Below, piece by piece: positions 9,801 through 18,301 of a stretch of 64,000 nt of DNA; the first letter of the stretch is position 1, and each line of letters opens with the position of its first letter. This stretch comes from Methylovirgula sp. HY1. GTDB lineage: Bacteria > Pseudomonadota > Alphaproteobacteria > Rhizobiales > Beijerinckiaceae. Where the stretch lies: contig NZ_CP073764.1 of NCBI RefSeq assembly GCF_019343105.1, forward strand, positions 2,716,001-2,780,000, given 5' to 3'. A program made the position numbers and the translations under genes. Under the pieces are notes generated by a model. It was not told the origin of the DNA, searched no databases, and worked only from the letters and a program-made list of their open reading frames with translations.

Positions 9801-11135
9801 ATGAAATTACGTAATTTGGTTGCTGTTCTCGGGGGGCTCTTTTTGGGCTGCATGGCGGCGGGGAGCGCCATCGCGGCGGATCTCCCGGCGACGAAAAGCC
9901 CGCCGGTGCCGGCGGCACCGCCGAGTTGGTGGAGCACCTTCACCATCAATGGCGTCATCGATGCGGGAATTACCTTCAACCCGGGCCTGAGCGCCGGCGG
10001 AAACAACTTCGGCAGCCTGTTTACCGACAAGGCGAACGAGCCGCTCCTCAATCAGATGTCGCTGATCGCGCAGCGGCCGATCGATTCGAATGCGAAGACC
10101 GTCGATTTCGGCTTCAAGCTTCAGCTGATGTACGGCTCGGATGCGCGCTACACGCATTTCCTCGGCGAATGCGACTATTGCATCAGCAACATTAATCAGT
10201 TCGACGTTGTCGAGGCATGGGGCGCTGCGCATCTGCCCTATGTGTTCGGCGGCGGCATCGACGTCAAAGTCGGCCAGTTCGTCACTCTGTTGGGCGCCGA
10301 AGTCATCAATGCGCCGGACAATCTCTTCTATTCGCATTCCTATATCTTCAACTTCGGTGTGCCGCTGAAAGATACGGGCGTGATGACGGTCGCCCATATC
10401 ACCCCGATGGTCGATGTCTATGCCGGCGCCGTCACCGGCGTGAATACGAGCATCGGCTGGAACAGTCCGGCGTTTGGCGATCCGGGGGACAACAATAATG
10501 CGGGGGCCTTCGAAGGCGGCATTGGGCTGAACAATCTCTTGAACGGCAATCTCACCGTTCTCGCGACCACCAATATCGGTCCGGAAAATCCGAATACGCC
10601 GCTCGGCATCGCCGCCTGCGCCTGCAATCCCAATACGACCTATCGCTATTTGAACGACATGGTCATCACCTGGAAGGCGACCGACAAGCTCACCTTCATC
10701 ACCGATGCGAACTACATCCATGACGACGGTTATCTGCCGGGCGGCGTCAGCGGCTACGGCGTCGCGCAATATGCCTCTTACGCGCTCAACGATTGGCTGA
10801 AGATCAATGGCCGCGCCGAAATATGGCGCGACAACAATGGATTTTTTGTTGCCGCCTTTCCCGGCAATTTCGACTATGTCAATACCGAGCACGGCTATCC
10901 GAGCGGCGCATATGGCGCGCCGGGCGCGGCCAACTTTCAAGGCAACACCTATCTGGAACTCACCGCCGGCCTCAACATCACTCCGGTGTTGCCGAAGAGC
11001 CTGCCTTATCTAAAGGGCATCATCTTCAGGCCGGAAATCCGCTACGACTCATCCTTGAACAATACGACGCCGTTCGATTACGGCACCAAGAGCTCGCAGT
11101 TCACCTTCGGCGGCGACCTCATCGCCAAATTCTAG
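9801..11135 (+). CDS. Outer-membrane beta-barrel porin (BBP2/OmpL-like family)
   Basis: 444 residues from the ATG at 9801; a start 33 bases earlier would add residues before an otherwise perfect signal peptide (LVAVLGGLFLGCMAAGSAIA). The mature protein begins ADLPATKSPP and has alternating aromatic/polar beta strands, Gly- and Asn-rich loops, and a terminal Phe (FGGDLIAKF) as required for BAM-assisted barrel insertion. It resembles the putative beta-barrel porin-2 family of Alphaproteobacteria; the substrate is unknown. The stop codon TAG is the first part of a dispersed repeat that starts at 11132. Confidence 0.85.
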   Translation: MKLRNLVAVLGGLFLGCMAAGSAIAADLPATKSPPVPAAPPSWWSTFTINGVIDAGITFNPGLSAGGNNFGSLFTDKANEPLLNQMSLIAQRPIDSNAKTVDFGFKLQLMYGSDARYTHFLGECDYCISNINQFDVVEAWGAAHLPYVFGGGIDVKVGQFVTLLGAEVINAPDNLFYSHSYIFNFGVPLKDTGVMTVAHITPMVDVYAGAVTGVNTSIGWNSPAFGDPGDNNNAGAFEGGIGLNNLLNGNLTVLATTNIGPENPNTPLGIAACACNPNTTYRYLNDMVITWKATDKLTFITDANYIHDDGYLPGGVSGYGVAQYASYALNDWLKINGRAEIWRDNNGFFVAAFPGNFDYVNTEHGYPSGAYGAPGAANFQGNTYLELTAGLNITPVLPKSLPYLKGIIFRPEIRYDSSLNNTTPFDYGTKSSQFTFGGDLIAKF

Positions 11136-11250
11136 AGCATGTGTTCCAGAAAAGTTGATAGACTTTTCTGCTTAGAATATGCGCTAGCTTATTGATTCTG
11201 AGCGTTTTCTTCTCGATCGGATGATTCCATCCGATCGGCAAACGCTCTAG
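11132..11250 (+). repeat. Dispersed repeat, copy 3
   Basis: Begins CTAGAGCATGTGTTCCAGAA and ends GGCAAACGCTCTAG. Internal hairpin CCATCCGATCGG/CCGATCGGATGATT-like arms and the segment GCTTATTGATTCTGAGCG match the other copies. Its leading CTAG supplies the porin stop codon. Confidence 0.8.
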
Positions 11251-11291
11251 GAAAACGCGTCCCAACTCGGGGCCGCTCAAAGCCACTGACC

Positions 11292-11335
11292 AGCCCGGCC
11301 GCGGCGAAGATTCGCCACGCGGCCGGGCTTTTTTT
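11292..11335 (+). terminator. Intrinsic terminator after the porin gene
   Basis: AGCCCGGCCGC (11292-11302) pairs with GCGGCCGGGCT (11319-11329), with a nested GGCGAA/TTCGCC stem, followed by seven T. It lies 157 bases after the porin stop, beyond repeat copy 3. Confidence 0.85.
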
Positions 11336-11415
11336 GCCGAGATTGCAAAGATAGGGTAGGCACACGAAGGCTGATCCCGGTGGACCATGCCCTTTGAAAG
11401 CTTCGCAGACATAGA

Positions 11416-12366
11416 ATGAGCGACTCGCACAGACCGGCAGGCGGAACGGCCTATTATCTCATGCTGGTCGCCGCGACCTTGTTGATGGCTTCGAGCTTCA
11501 TCGCCGGCAAGATTCTTCTCGCTGCCGGCATCCCGCCGTTTCTTCTCATCGGCTGGCGTTTCTTTTTCGCGGCCTGCGCGACGCTGCCACTCGTCTTGGC
11601 GGCTGAATCATCTTTATCCATAACCCTTTTGCCGCCACATCTCAGTTTGCGGGAGTGGATCGTCGTCGCGCTCATCGGCCTGTTGCAGACGGCTGCGACT
11701 ATGGGGCTGTTGTTCCTGGCATTGCGGACGATTTCTGCGGGCACGGCGGCGATCCTCCTCTTCACCAATCCGCTTTGGGTCGCGCTCATCGGCCATTTCG
11801 TTTTGCATGAACGGCTCTCCGGCCTGCGTCTCTTGGGACTTTTGTGCGGGATTTTCGGTATTGCGCTCGCGCTCGGGGCAAGCGGAACGGGGATTTCGGA
11901 CGAACCTTTGATCGGCAAATTGACGGGTCTCGCCGCAGCCTTGTGTTGGGCTTTGGCGACCATTCTCAACAAACGGTCGAAACTCGTGATCAATGTCTGG
12001 GCGCTGAGCTTCTGGCAGATGCTCATCGGCGCTTTGATCTTGCTTGTTTTCGCCTATGCCCAAGGCCAACGCTGGCCAGTGGCGGCTCTCAGCTCGCTCG
12101 ACCTCTGGGGTTGGTTTGTCTGGCTCGCGGTGCCGGGTTCGACGGGCTCGTTCGGCCTTTGGTTTCTGGCGCTTCGGCGCGGCGGCGCGACTCAGACGAG
12201 CGGCTATCTGTTTCTGGCGCCGCTCTTCACGGTGATTCTGTCGGCGCTGATGCTTGGCACCAGCCTCTCGGCCGAACAAGCATTCGGCGGATTTCTGGTC
12301 GGCACCGCGCTGTGGCTCGTCAACCGCGTGCAGCGGCCTGCTTTGGAGCGTTTTCCGATCCGATAA
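11416..12366 (+). CDS. EamA/DMT-family permease
   Basis: 316 residues with about ten hydrophobic helices arranged as two EamA repeats (roughly residues 12-145 and 160-300). Typical family stretches are FFLAALRTISAGTAAILLFT-like helix 4 and TQTSGYLFLAPLF in the second repeat. Members of the drug/metabolite transporter superfamily export amino acids, sugars or metabolites; nothing here fixes the substrate. It stands alone between a terminator and a convergent hydrolase-like gene. Confidence 0.88.
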   Translation: MSDSHRPAGGTAYYLMLVAATLLMASSFIAGKILLAAGIPPFLLIGWRFFFAACATLPLVLAAESSLSITLLPPHLSLREWIVVALIGLLQTAATMGLLFLALRTISAGTAAILLFTNPLWVALIGHFVLHERLSGLRLLGLLCGIFGIALALGASGTGISDEPLIGKLTGLAAALCWALATILNKRSKLVINVWALSFWQMLIGALILLVFAYAQGQRWPVAALSSLDLWGWFVWLAVPGSTGSFGLWFLALRRGGATQTSGYLFLAPLFTVILSALMLGTSLSAEQAFGGFLVGTALWLVNRVQRPALERFPIR

Positions 12367-12388
12367 TGATCCGATTGCGAGGTGATCG

Positions 12389-13039
12389 TCACGCCGCTGC
12401 GGCGGTCTTGATCTGCTGAAACAGCCGCCGCAGCTCGGCGATCTCGCCGTCCGTGATCATCATCGGCCGATCTGGAAAAATATGCGATGTGATCAGCGCG
12501 CCACCCGCCTGCAACGTGCGGATGGTGCCGCGGATGCGATCGATCGGGAGATCGAGATCCGTCTCGCTGCCGCTTACATAGACAGGCACGGCGAGCAGGC
12601 CGCTGCCGGGACGGCGCCCGATTGCGGCAGCGTCGAGAAGTCCGCCAGTCAGAATGAAGGCGCCGCCATAGGATCGTGGGCGCCGCACCAGAAATTCCGC
12701 GGTGAGCGACGCACCTTCGCCAAATCCGCCGAGCACAATTCGTTCGAGCGGCAGGCCACGGGCGAGAATCCTATCGGTCAGCGCCGCATAATGCGCGAGG
12801 GCGGCTGAGAGCTGCGGCTCATTCTCTTCGATTGGAGCCATCAGGCTGTTTGGAAACCAATGCCCATTCTCGGTCTGCGGCAAGATATAATGCACATTGG
12901 GTGCAGCGATCGTCGCGGCGAGATCGCGCATGGCTTCGGCCGAGCCGTTCGGCCCATGCTCTTGTCCATGCCAGAGCAAAACGGCGAGTTCGGCCTCGGG
13001 CCAATCGGCGCCAAAATCGAGCGGCTCGGGAAAGGCCAT
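12389..13039 (-). CDS. Alpha/beta hydrolase (phospholipase/carboxylesterase-like) lacking the catalytic Ser
   Basis: 216 residues from the ATG at 13039; an upstream ATG at 13072 is possible but adds a non-conserved start. The fold is recognisable: LLWHGQEHGPNG after strand 1, the elbow IVLGGFGEGASLTAEF, and VPVYVSGSETDLDLP near the Asp position. In carboxylesterases of this family the elbow reads GFSQG. Here the Ser is Gly (GFGEG, codon GGC), and the C-terminal GH motif is also absent (MMITDGEIAELR). I infer a non-catalytic relative or one with a different chemistry. Convergent with the EamA permease. Confidence 0.7.
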   Translation of the reverse strand: MAFPEPLDFGADWPEAELAVLLWHGQEHGPNGSAEAMRDLAATIAAPNVHYILPQTENGHWFPNSLMAPIEENEPQLSAALAHYAALTDRILARGLPLERIVLGGFGEGASLTAEFLVRRPRSYGGAFILTGGLLDAAAIGRRPGSGLLAVPVYVSGSETDLDLPIDRIRGTIRTLQAGGALITSHIFPDRPMMITDGEIAELRRLFQQIKTAAAA

Positions 13040-13288
13040 AAGCTGAGTCCTACACGGGAAGGCGGTTCTCACACGTAAGCAAAAGCCGGTCCCGCCACCG
13101 GATTGCGAAGAGCGCGCGTATCGCGCGTCCGATCAAGAGGCTTGCCGAACCGGATTTTTGGCGCCAATCTTGCGTGATCGTCCTCGGCTGGTCTCGCGCT
13201 TTTGTGTGGCGCAGGGACGCGCCGGCTTCGACCCTTAAGCCTGCCCGCTGCGCCACTTGCAGCGGCCTCAGGATGGAGCGGCTGCACC

Positions 13289-13591
13289 GTGACCATCATC
13301 GAACATGATTTCGGCAAGAATAACCGTGATACGGTGCGGCGCTTCACCAAGCTGATCACGCTCGAGGCTCAGCACGAGGCCAAGGTTCTGGCCAATCCCA
13401 TCCCCTATCTCGAACGGGCGACGGAGCGGCTTTCGCAGCTCGAAATGGCGCTTCTCGATGCGGCGCGCGCGCTCGATCCGCAGCCGGGCGAACAGCCGGC
13501 GCCGCCGCAGATGGTGGAAATCGACAAGGCCGAATATGAGCGGCTGCTCCGCTGCAAAGAGAAGCTCAAGCAAGCCGTCGAAAAATTGTGA
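13289..13591 (+). CDS. Small helical protein of unknown function
   Basis: 100 residues from a GTG at 13289 with GGAG about ten bases upstream. The in-frame ATG at 13202 would add a Pro/Ala-rich stretch unlike a coding start. The protein is charged and mostly helical (YLERATERLSQLEMALLDAA, AEYERLLRCKEKLKQAVEKL), with a Pro-rich linker near residue 70. I do not recognise the family. Convergent with the DUF3253 gene. Confidence 0.55.
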   Translation: MTIIEHDFGKNNRDTVRRFTKLITLEAQHEAKVLANPIPYLERATERLSQLEMALLDAARALDPQPGEQPAPPQMVEIDKAEYERLLRCKEKLKQAVEKL

Positions 13592-13621
13592 GCCCGTGGC
13601 AGCGGCGCTCCAAAATGCGTC

Positions 13622-13894
13622 TCACGTGATATTCGGAGCGCCGAGCCTATAGACGCCGCGAAACGTGTCGGGATCGACCGGCGCGCCCTTACGATAGATC
13701 ACGATCTTGCCTTCTTTCGCCAGCGCCACCGCGGTGTCGCGCACGGTTTGCAGATAGCCTTGCCAAGGCACGCTCGGCCGGTTGATGACCTCGAAAAAAG
13801 CTTTGGCGACATCGGCGGGGTCGATGGTTTGCGTCGCGCCGGCCTTGGCGCAAAGCTCGATCATGACATCGGCCAGTTTCGGGGGAGAGCTCAT
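13622..13894 (-). CDS. DUF3253-family small protein
   Basis: 90 residues, matching the pattern of DUF3253 proteins, which have a winged-helix-like fold: IDPADVAKAFF, then PWQGYLQTVRDTAVALAKEGKIVIYRKG and a closing FRGVYRLG. Function unknown. AAGGAG precedes the ATG. It follows the methyltransferase gene on the same strand, after 44 bases of short direct repeats. Confidence 0.75.
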   Translation of the reverse strand: MSSPPKLADVMIELCAKAGATQTIDPADVAKAFFEVINRPSVPWQGYLQTVRDTAVALAKEGKIVIYRKGAPVDPDTFRGVYRLGAPNIT

Positions 13895-13910
13895 GAAAGC
13901 GGGACTCCTT

Positions 13911-13950
13911 CAAGTCGTTGCAAGTCGTTGCAAGTCATTCATTTCAAGTC
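13911..13950. repeat. Short tandem direct repeats
   Basis: CAAGTCGTTG occurs in tandem, followed by CAAGTCATTC and TTTCAAGTCATG. The repeats cover the spacer between the DUF3253 start and the methyltransferase stop, and extend into the last codons of the methyltransferase. Probably slippage-derived. Confidence 0.7.
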
Positions 13951-14625
13951 ATGCATTTTCTGATGGGGGGCGCGGCCGATGACCGCAAAGAGCGGATCGC
14001 CGCCGGCCCCTCGCACGATGAGCGCGCGGATCTCGATCTCGGCGAAGCCGGCCTCGGAAAGATAGAGGGCGACGAGCCGGCCATGACCCTCATCATCGAG
14101 CCCCCGCCAAATGGCGACAGCCTTTGTCGGAAAGCAGCGATTGGAGAAAGTGATGACGACGGGAGAGCCTGGCCGCAGCACCCGCGCGATCTCGCGCAGC
14201 ACCGCCACCGGCTGCTGCAAATATTGAATCGAGACGCAGATCGCGGCCGCATCCAAGCTGTCGGAAGCGAGCGGCAGCGCCGGGTTTTCATTGAGATTTT
14301 GGAGGAAAAACCGGCTGAGGCGCGGGTTGGCCTCGAGTTCGAGCCCATTCAGGCCATGGCCGATAATTTCGCCATACGCAACTTCGCGCGGCAGATGGCT
14401 GATCCAGCTCGACATCAAATCGAGAACGGCGCTGCCCGGCGGAAACAATGTCCGATAAAGCTCGGTGACAGCCGTTATGGCCGGGGCGTCGATATGGGTG
14501 ACGAAGCGAGGCGCCGTGTAAAAAATATGGTCCGGCGCCTCATCTTCCTTGCAGAAAGCTTCCGGCGGCAGTTTCAGCGGGTCGTCCACGAACCTGTCCC
14601 CTCGTTGCCACCTGTGGCGCTCCAA
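13939..14625 (-). CDS. Class I SAM-dependent methyltransferase
   Basis: 228 residues. Motif I reads SAVLDLMSSWISHLP, followed by the acidic loop GLNGLELEANP, then SLDAAAICVSIQYLQQP (motif IV region) and VLREIARVLRPGSPVVITFSNRC (post-motif). The VLDLMSSW variant marks a conserved subgroup of type-11 methyltransferases with unknown substrate. The last residues overlap the direct repeats at 13911-13950, so the C-terminus may vary between strains. Confidence 0.82.
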   Translation of the reverse strand: MERHRWQRGDRFVDDPLKLPPEAFCKEDEAPDHIFYTAPRFVTHIDAPAITAVTELYRTLFPPGSAVLDLMSSWISHLPREVAYGEIIGHGLNGLELEANPRLSRFFLQNLNENPALPLASDSLDAAAICVSIQYLQQPVAVLREIARVLRPGSPVVITFSNRCFPTKAVAIWRGLDDEGHGRLVALYLSEAGFAEIEIRALIVRGAGGDPLFAVIGRAPHQKMHDLK

Positions 14626-14722
14626 GAAGCGACCTTTTCAATCCCATTTTGTAGCGGATGTGCAGCTCCAGCAAAGTCTCTGCCATATGCCGCCGTCGGG
14701 GTCGTGGCAGCGCAACCGCGTC

Positions 14723-15250
14723 TCAGCCGCGATAATGCGCGCCCTCATGGTTCAAGAGCCAGCGCTTGCGTTCGAGACCGCCGCCATAGCCGGTGAGCGA
14801 CGCATCGGCACCGATCACCCGATGGCAGGGAACGAAAATGGCGATCGGATTGGCGCCATTGGCAAGGCCCACGGCGCGCACCGCCTTGGGCCTGCCGATC
14901 TTTGCCGCGAGGGCGCCATAGCTGAGCGTCGCGCCGGCCGGAATGTGACGCAGCGCCGCCCAGACATCGCGCTGGAACGGCGTGCCGGCGCCCGCGACGG
15001 GAATCTTATCGATCGCTCGCAGATCGCCGGCAAAATAGGCTTCGAGCGCCGCCCACGCCTTCGAATGAAGGCCGGCGCTTTCCAACAGGCCACTTGCGCC
15101 GCCATAATGGCGTCGAAGCTCCCGCTGCATCTGATGTTCGGACTCTCCCCAGTGAAGCGCGCGCAGCCGCGCCTCGGCATCGGTTACGATCAGCAAGATG
15201 CCGATGGGACTTGCCATGCGCTCGAGCCTGAACATGAGAGATGCATTCAT
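14723..15250 (-). CDS. ogt: Methylated-DNA--protein-cysteine methyltransferase
   Basis: 175 residues from the ATG at 15250, chosen because GGAGG lies 5 bases upstream. The suicide-acceptor motif PCHRV carries Cys142, preceded by VGLANGANP and followed by GYGGGLERKRWLL. It directly reverses O6-alkylguanine. Divergent from an Ada-AlkA glycosylase gene with about 130 bases between starts, so the pair probably forms an alkylation-repair unit with a shared control region. Confidence 0.95.
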   Translation of the reverse strand: MNASLMFRLERMASPIGILLIVTDAEARLRALHWGESEHQMQRELRRHYGGASGLLESAGLHSKAWAALEAYFAGDLRAIDKIPVAGAGTPFQRDVWAALRHIPAGATLSYGALAAKIGRPKAVRAVGLANGANPIAIFVPCHRVIGADASLTGYGGGLERKRWLLNHEGAHYRG

Positions 15251-15382
15251 CGGAGCCTCCGTGCCATCGGCTGGGACCTTGCCTGATCTTGCCGCGATAT
15301 GCTCGCCGTTTTCGGACTCGATCGGGCTGCGCTCGACATGGACATGATCATGTCCGAAATCCGCGAGACAGGAACGCGGACC

Positions 15383-16924
15383 ATGGCCACAATGCGCACC
15401 ATGACTCTCGATCCTGACGCTTGCTACCGAGCCGTTTGTGCGCGTGACGCGCGCTTCGACGGCAGCTTCTTTACCGGCGTGACGACGACCGGCATCTATT
15501 GCCGTCCGATCTGTCCGGCACCGACTCCGAAGCGCGAGAATGTCGTCTTTTTTGCCTCCGCGGCGGCGGCGCAGGCGGCCGGCTTTCGGCCATGCCTGCG
15601 CTGCCGGCCGGAAATCGCGCCGGACGTTGCCGCCTGGCGCGGGACGTCGAATACCGTCTCCCGCGCGCTTGCGCTCATGGAAAAAGGTGCGCTCCACGGG
15701 GCGCCTGTCGCGGTTCTTGCCGAAAGGCTGGGTCTCGGCGAACGGCAGCTCCGCCGCCTGTTTCGCCAGCATCTCGGCGCGTCGCCCCTCGCCGTCGCGC
15801 AAACCCACCGTCTGCTTCTCGCCAAGCAGCTCATTCATGAAACGCAACTATCGATGACCGAAGTCGCTCTGGCTGCGGGCTTCGGCAGCGTTCGGCGTTT
15901 CAACGAGACTTTCCGGCAAATGTTTCAGCGCCAGCCGGCGAGCTTGCGGCGAAGCAAGGGCGCGGTCTTGCCGTCGCGCACGGCCGGAGACGTCAGCCTG
16001 AATCTTTCCTATCGCGCGCCCTATGATTGGGACTCCATCCTGACCTTTCTGGCGCGGCGCGCCATTCCGGGCATCGAAGCCGTCGTCGATGCAAGCTACG
16101 CCCGCACCATCGAGATCGATGGCCAGCATGGCATCGTCAGCCTGCGGCGTGGGGCGGGCGATGCATTGCATGCGACCATCCGCTTTCCCCGGCTCGCGGC
16201 GCTGCCGATGATCATCGCTCGATTGCGGCGCGTGTTCGACCTCGCCGCGGACCCTCAGGCGATTGCAGCGCATCTTGCCGAAGATCGTGCTTTGGCGCCG
16301 CTTGTGGCGGCACGGCCCGGCTTGCGTGTGCCGGGCGCCTGGGATGGTTTTGAACTCGCCGTGCGCGCGCTGCTCGGCCAGCAGATTTCGGTGGCCGCGG
16401 CGCGGACGCTCGCCGGTCGGCTGGTCGCGCAATTCGGGACGCCGCTCATGGTGGATCGAACCGGATTTGAGCGTTTGACGCATGTGTTTCCGCAGGCAGC
16501 GGCGTTGGCTGCCGCCGATGTCGCGGCTGTAGGGCTGCCCAAAACGCGCAGCGCGGCGCTGACCGCTCTGGCCGCTGCGGTGGCTGCCGATCCGCTGATC
16601 TTCGGCCTGCGCGCCACACTCGATGAAGCCGTCCTGCGGCTTCGCGGACTGGCCGGCGTCGGCGAATGGACGGCGCAATATATCGCCATGCGCGAATTGC
16701 GTGAGCCCGATGCTTTTCCGGCGGCGGATCTTGGTCTGATGCGCGCGATCGGCCTATTGGAGGGGCGCCAGCCGAGCCCGAAAGAGCTTCTGGCGCGCGC
16801 CGAAAACTGGCGGCCATGGCGCGCCTATGCCGCCCAACACCTCTGGGCTGCCGAGGCTTTGCCAACCCCAACCGATCGGCCGGCGCCTTTCCGCGAGGCG
16901 AAGCCGGCGAAACTGGCCATGTGA
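15383..16924 (+). CDS. Ada-domain/AraC-HTH/AlkA fusion: DNA-3-methyladenine glycosylase II and likely regulator
   Basis: 513 residues from the ATG at 15383; a start at 15299 is also open. The N-terminal Ada zinc domain has C40 and C44 (IYCRPIC), then C71 and C74 (FRPCLRC), which in Ada take a methyl from DNA phosphotriesters and switch on transcription. An AraC-type HTH follows (about 90-195, EVALAAGFGSVRRFNETF). After about residue 215 comes an AlkA N-domain and an HhH-GPD glycosylase with GLAGVGEWTAQYIAMR and the catalytic Asp in PAADLGL. The O6-methylguanine transferase part of Ada is supplied by the divergent ogt gene. Confidence 0.92.
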   Translation: MATMRTMTLDPDACYRAVCARDARFDGSFFTGVTTTGIYCRPICPAPTPKRENVVFFASAAAAQAAGFRPCLRCRPEIAPDVAAWRGTSNTVSRALALMEKGALHGAPVAVLAERLGLGERQLRRLFRQHLGASPLAVAQTHRLLLAKQLIHETQLSMTEVALAAGFGSVRRFNETFRQMFQRQPASLRRSKGAVLPSRTAGDVSLNLSYRAPYDWDSILTFLARRAIPGIEAVVDASYARTIEIDGQHGIVSLRRGAGDALHATIRFPRLAALPMIIARLRRVFDLAADPQAIAAHLAEDRALAPLVAARPGLRVPGAWDGFELAVRALLGQQISVAAARTLAGRLVAQFGTPLMVDRTGFERLTHVFPQAAALAAADVAAVGLPKTRSAALTALAAAVAADPLIFGLRATLDEAVLRLRGLAGVGEWTAQYIAMRELREPDAFPAADLGLMRAIGLLEGRQPSPKELLARAENWRPWRAYAAQHLWAAEALPTPTDRPAPFREAKPAKLAM

Positions 16925-17032
16925 GCGCCAACAAGCTAAAACATAGCATTATATGAAGGCCAAGACCGCAAGAAATGTGGGCAGAACCCGCGTCTCTAGT
17001 GACCTCCGGCGCCAGGCGTGACATAAGGCGGC

Positions 17033-18202
17033 ATGGCGAATCGCATCCCCCCAACGTCGGATCCGGGCTTCGGCATTTACGTGCATTGGCCGTTTTGCCT
17101 GTCGAAATGCCCCTATTGCGATTTCAACAGCCATGTCCGGGCTGAGCCCGTCGACGAGAAGCGCTTCATTGCGGCCTTTAAAGCGGAATTGGCGCATCGC
17201 GCCGGGCTGACCAAGGGCCGTAAGGTGCGCTCGGTGTTTTTTGGGGGCGGTACGCCGTCCTTGATGAAAGCCGAGAGCGTCGCCGCCATTCTCGATGCGA
17301 TCGACGGATTTTGGGCCGTCGAGCCGGATGTCGAAGTCACGCTCGAAGCCAATCCTTCGAGCGTCGAGGCCGGCCGTTTCCGCGATTATCGCACAGCCGG
17401 GGTCAATCGCGTTTCGATCGGCGTTCAGGCTTTGAACGATGTCGATCTGAAGCAGCTCGGCCGGCTGCATACTGCGGCGGAGGCCCGTGCGGCCGTCGAT
17501 GTCGCCGCCAAGACGTTTGCGCGCTATTCCTTCGATCTCATCTACGGACGACAGCAGCAGAGCGTCGCGGCTTGGCGCAGCGAATTGCAGACGGCTCTGA
17601 CTTGGGCCGGCGAGCATCTCTCGCTCTATCAGCTGACGGTCGAGCCAGACACGATCTTCGAGCGTCTCAACCTCGCCGGCAAATTGGTGCTGCCCAATGC
17701 CGATCAGAGCCGCGCGTTCTGGGATGCGACGCAAGAGATCATGAATGCGGCTGGATTGCCGGCTTATGAGATTTCCAATCACGCGCGGGCGGGAGCGGAA
17801 AGCCGACACAATCTCATCTATTGGCGCTATGGCGAATATGTCGGCGTCGGACCCGGTGCGCATGGCCGTATCATGGTGCCGAAGGGGCGCCGCGCGCAGG
17901 CGACCGAGCGGCATCCGGAAATGTGGCTGACGGTGGTCGAGACCGACGGCCATGCGCTGATCGAAGACGAAATGCTCTCTCACGAAGAGCAGGGCGATGA
18001 ATTTCTTCTGATGGGTCTGAGACTCGCGGAAGGCATCGAGCCGGCGCGCTTCGAAGCCGTGGCCGGGCGCAGCCTCGATTCGGCGCGGATCTCTTCGCTG
18101 ATTGCCGAAGGCATGGTCGAAATGACGCCGCAGGGACGTTTGCGCGTGAGCCCCGAGGGCTTTCCGCTGCTCGACGCGGTCGTCGCCGATCTTGCTGCGT
18201 AA
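17033..18202 (+). CDS. hemW: Radical SAM heme chaperone HemW
   Basis: 389 residues. IYVHWPFCLSKCPYCDFNSH holds the radical-SAM CX3CX2C cluster ligands C22, C26 and C29. The position after the third Cys is Asp-Phe, without the fourth Cys of HemN, which points to the heme chaperone HemW and not coproporphyrinogen oxidase. FFGGGTPSLM, EANPSS, RVSIGVQALND and LGRLH complete the pattern. HemW binds heme and delivers it to membrane enzymes. Commonly annotated as an oxygen-independent coproporphyrinogen III oxidase-like protein. Confidence 0.93.
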   Translation: MANRIPPTSDPGFGIYVHWPFCLSKCPYCDFNSHVRAEPVDEKRFIAAFKAELAHRAGLTKGRKVRSVFFGGGTPSLMKAESVAAILDAIDGFWAVEPDVEVTLEANPSSVEAGRFRDYRTAGVNRVSIGVQALNDVDLKQLGRLHTAAEARAAVDVAAKTFARYSFDLIYGRQQQSVAAWRSELQTALTWAGEHLSLYQLTVEPDTIFERLNLAGKLVLPNADQSRAFWDATQEIMNAAGLPAYEISNHARAGAESRHNLIYWRYGEYVGVGPGAHGRIMVPKGRRAQATERHPEMWLTVVETDGHALIEDEMLSHEEQGDEFLLMGLRLAEGIEPARFEAVAGRSLDSARISSLIAEGMVEMTPQGRLRVSPEGFPLLDAVVADLAA

Positions 18203-18301
18203 GAGCTGGGCGCCGGTTTCTGCCGCCCCACAACTTGACCCCGGCGCGACCCGATGCGAAAGGGTCGCTGACCCTCCCCTCAGGCTTTCCGGCACAAATC
18301 C

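Noticed and set aside
17033-18202. Oxygen-independent coproporphyrinogen III oxidase (HemN)
   Set aside because: The fourth cysteine of HemN after CX3CX2C is absent and the length is short, as in HemW.
16949-18295. Open frame opposite hemW
   Set aside because: Antisense to hemW and part of the PfkB leader; no start signal or domain.
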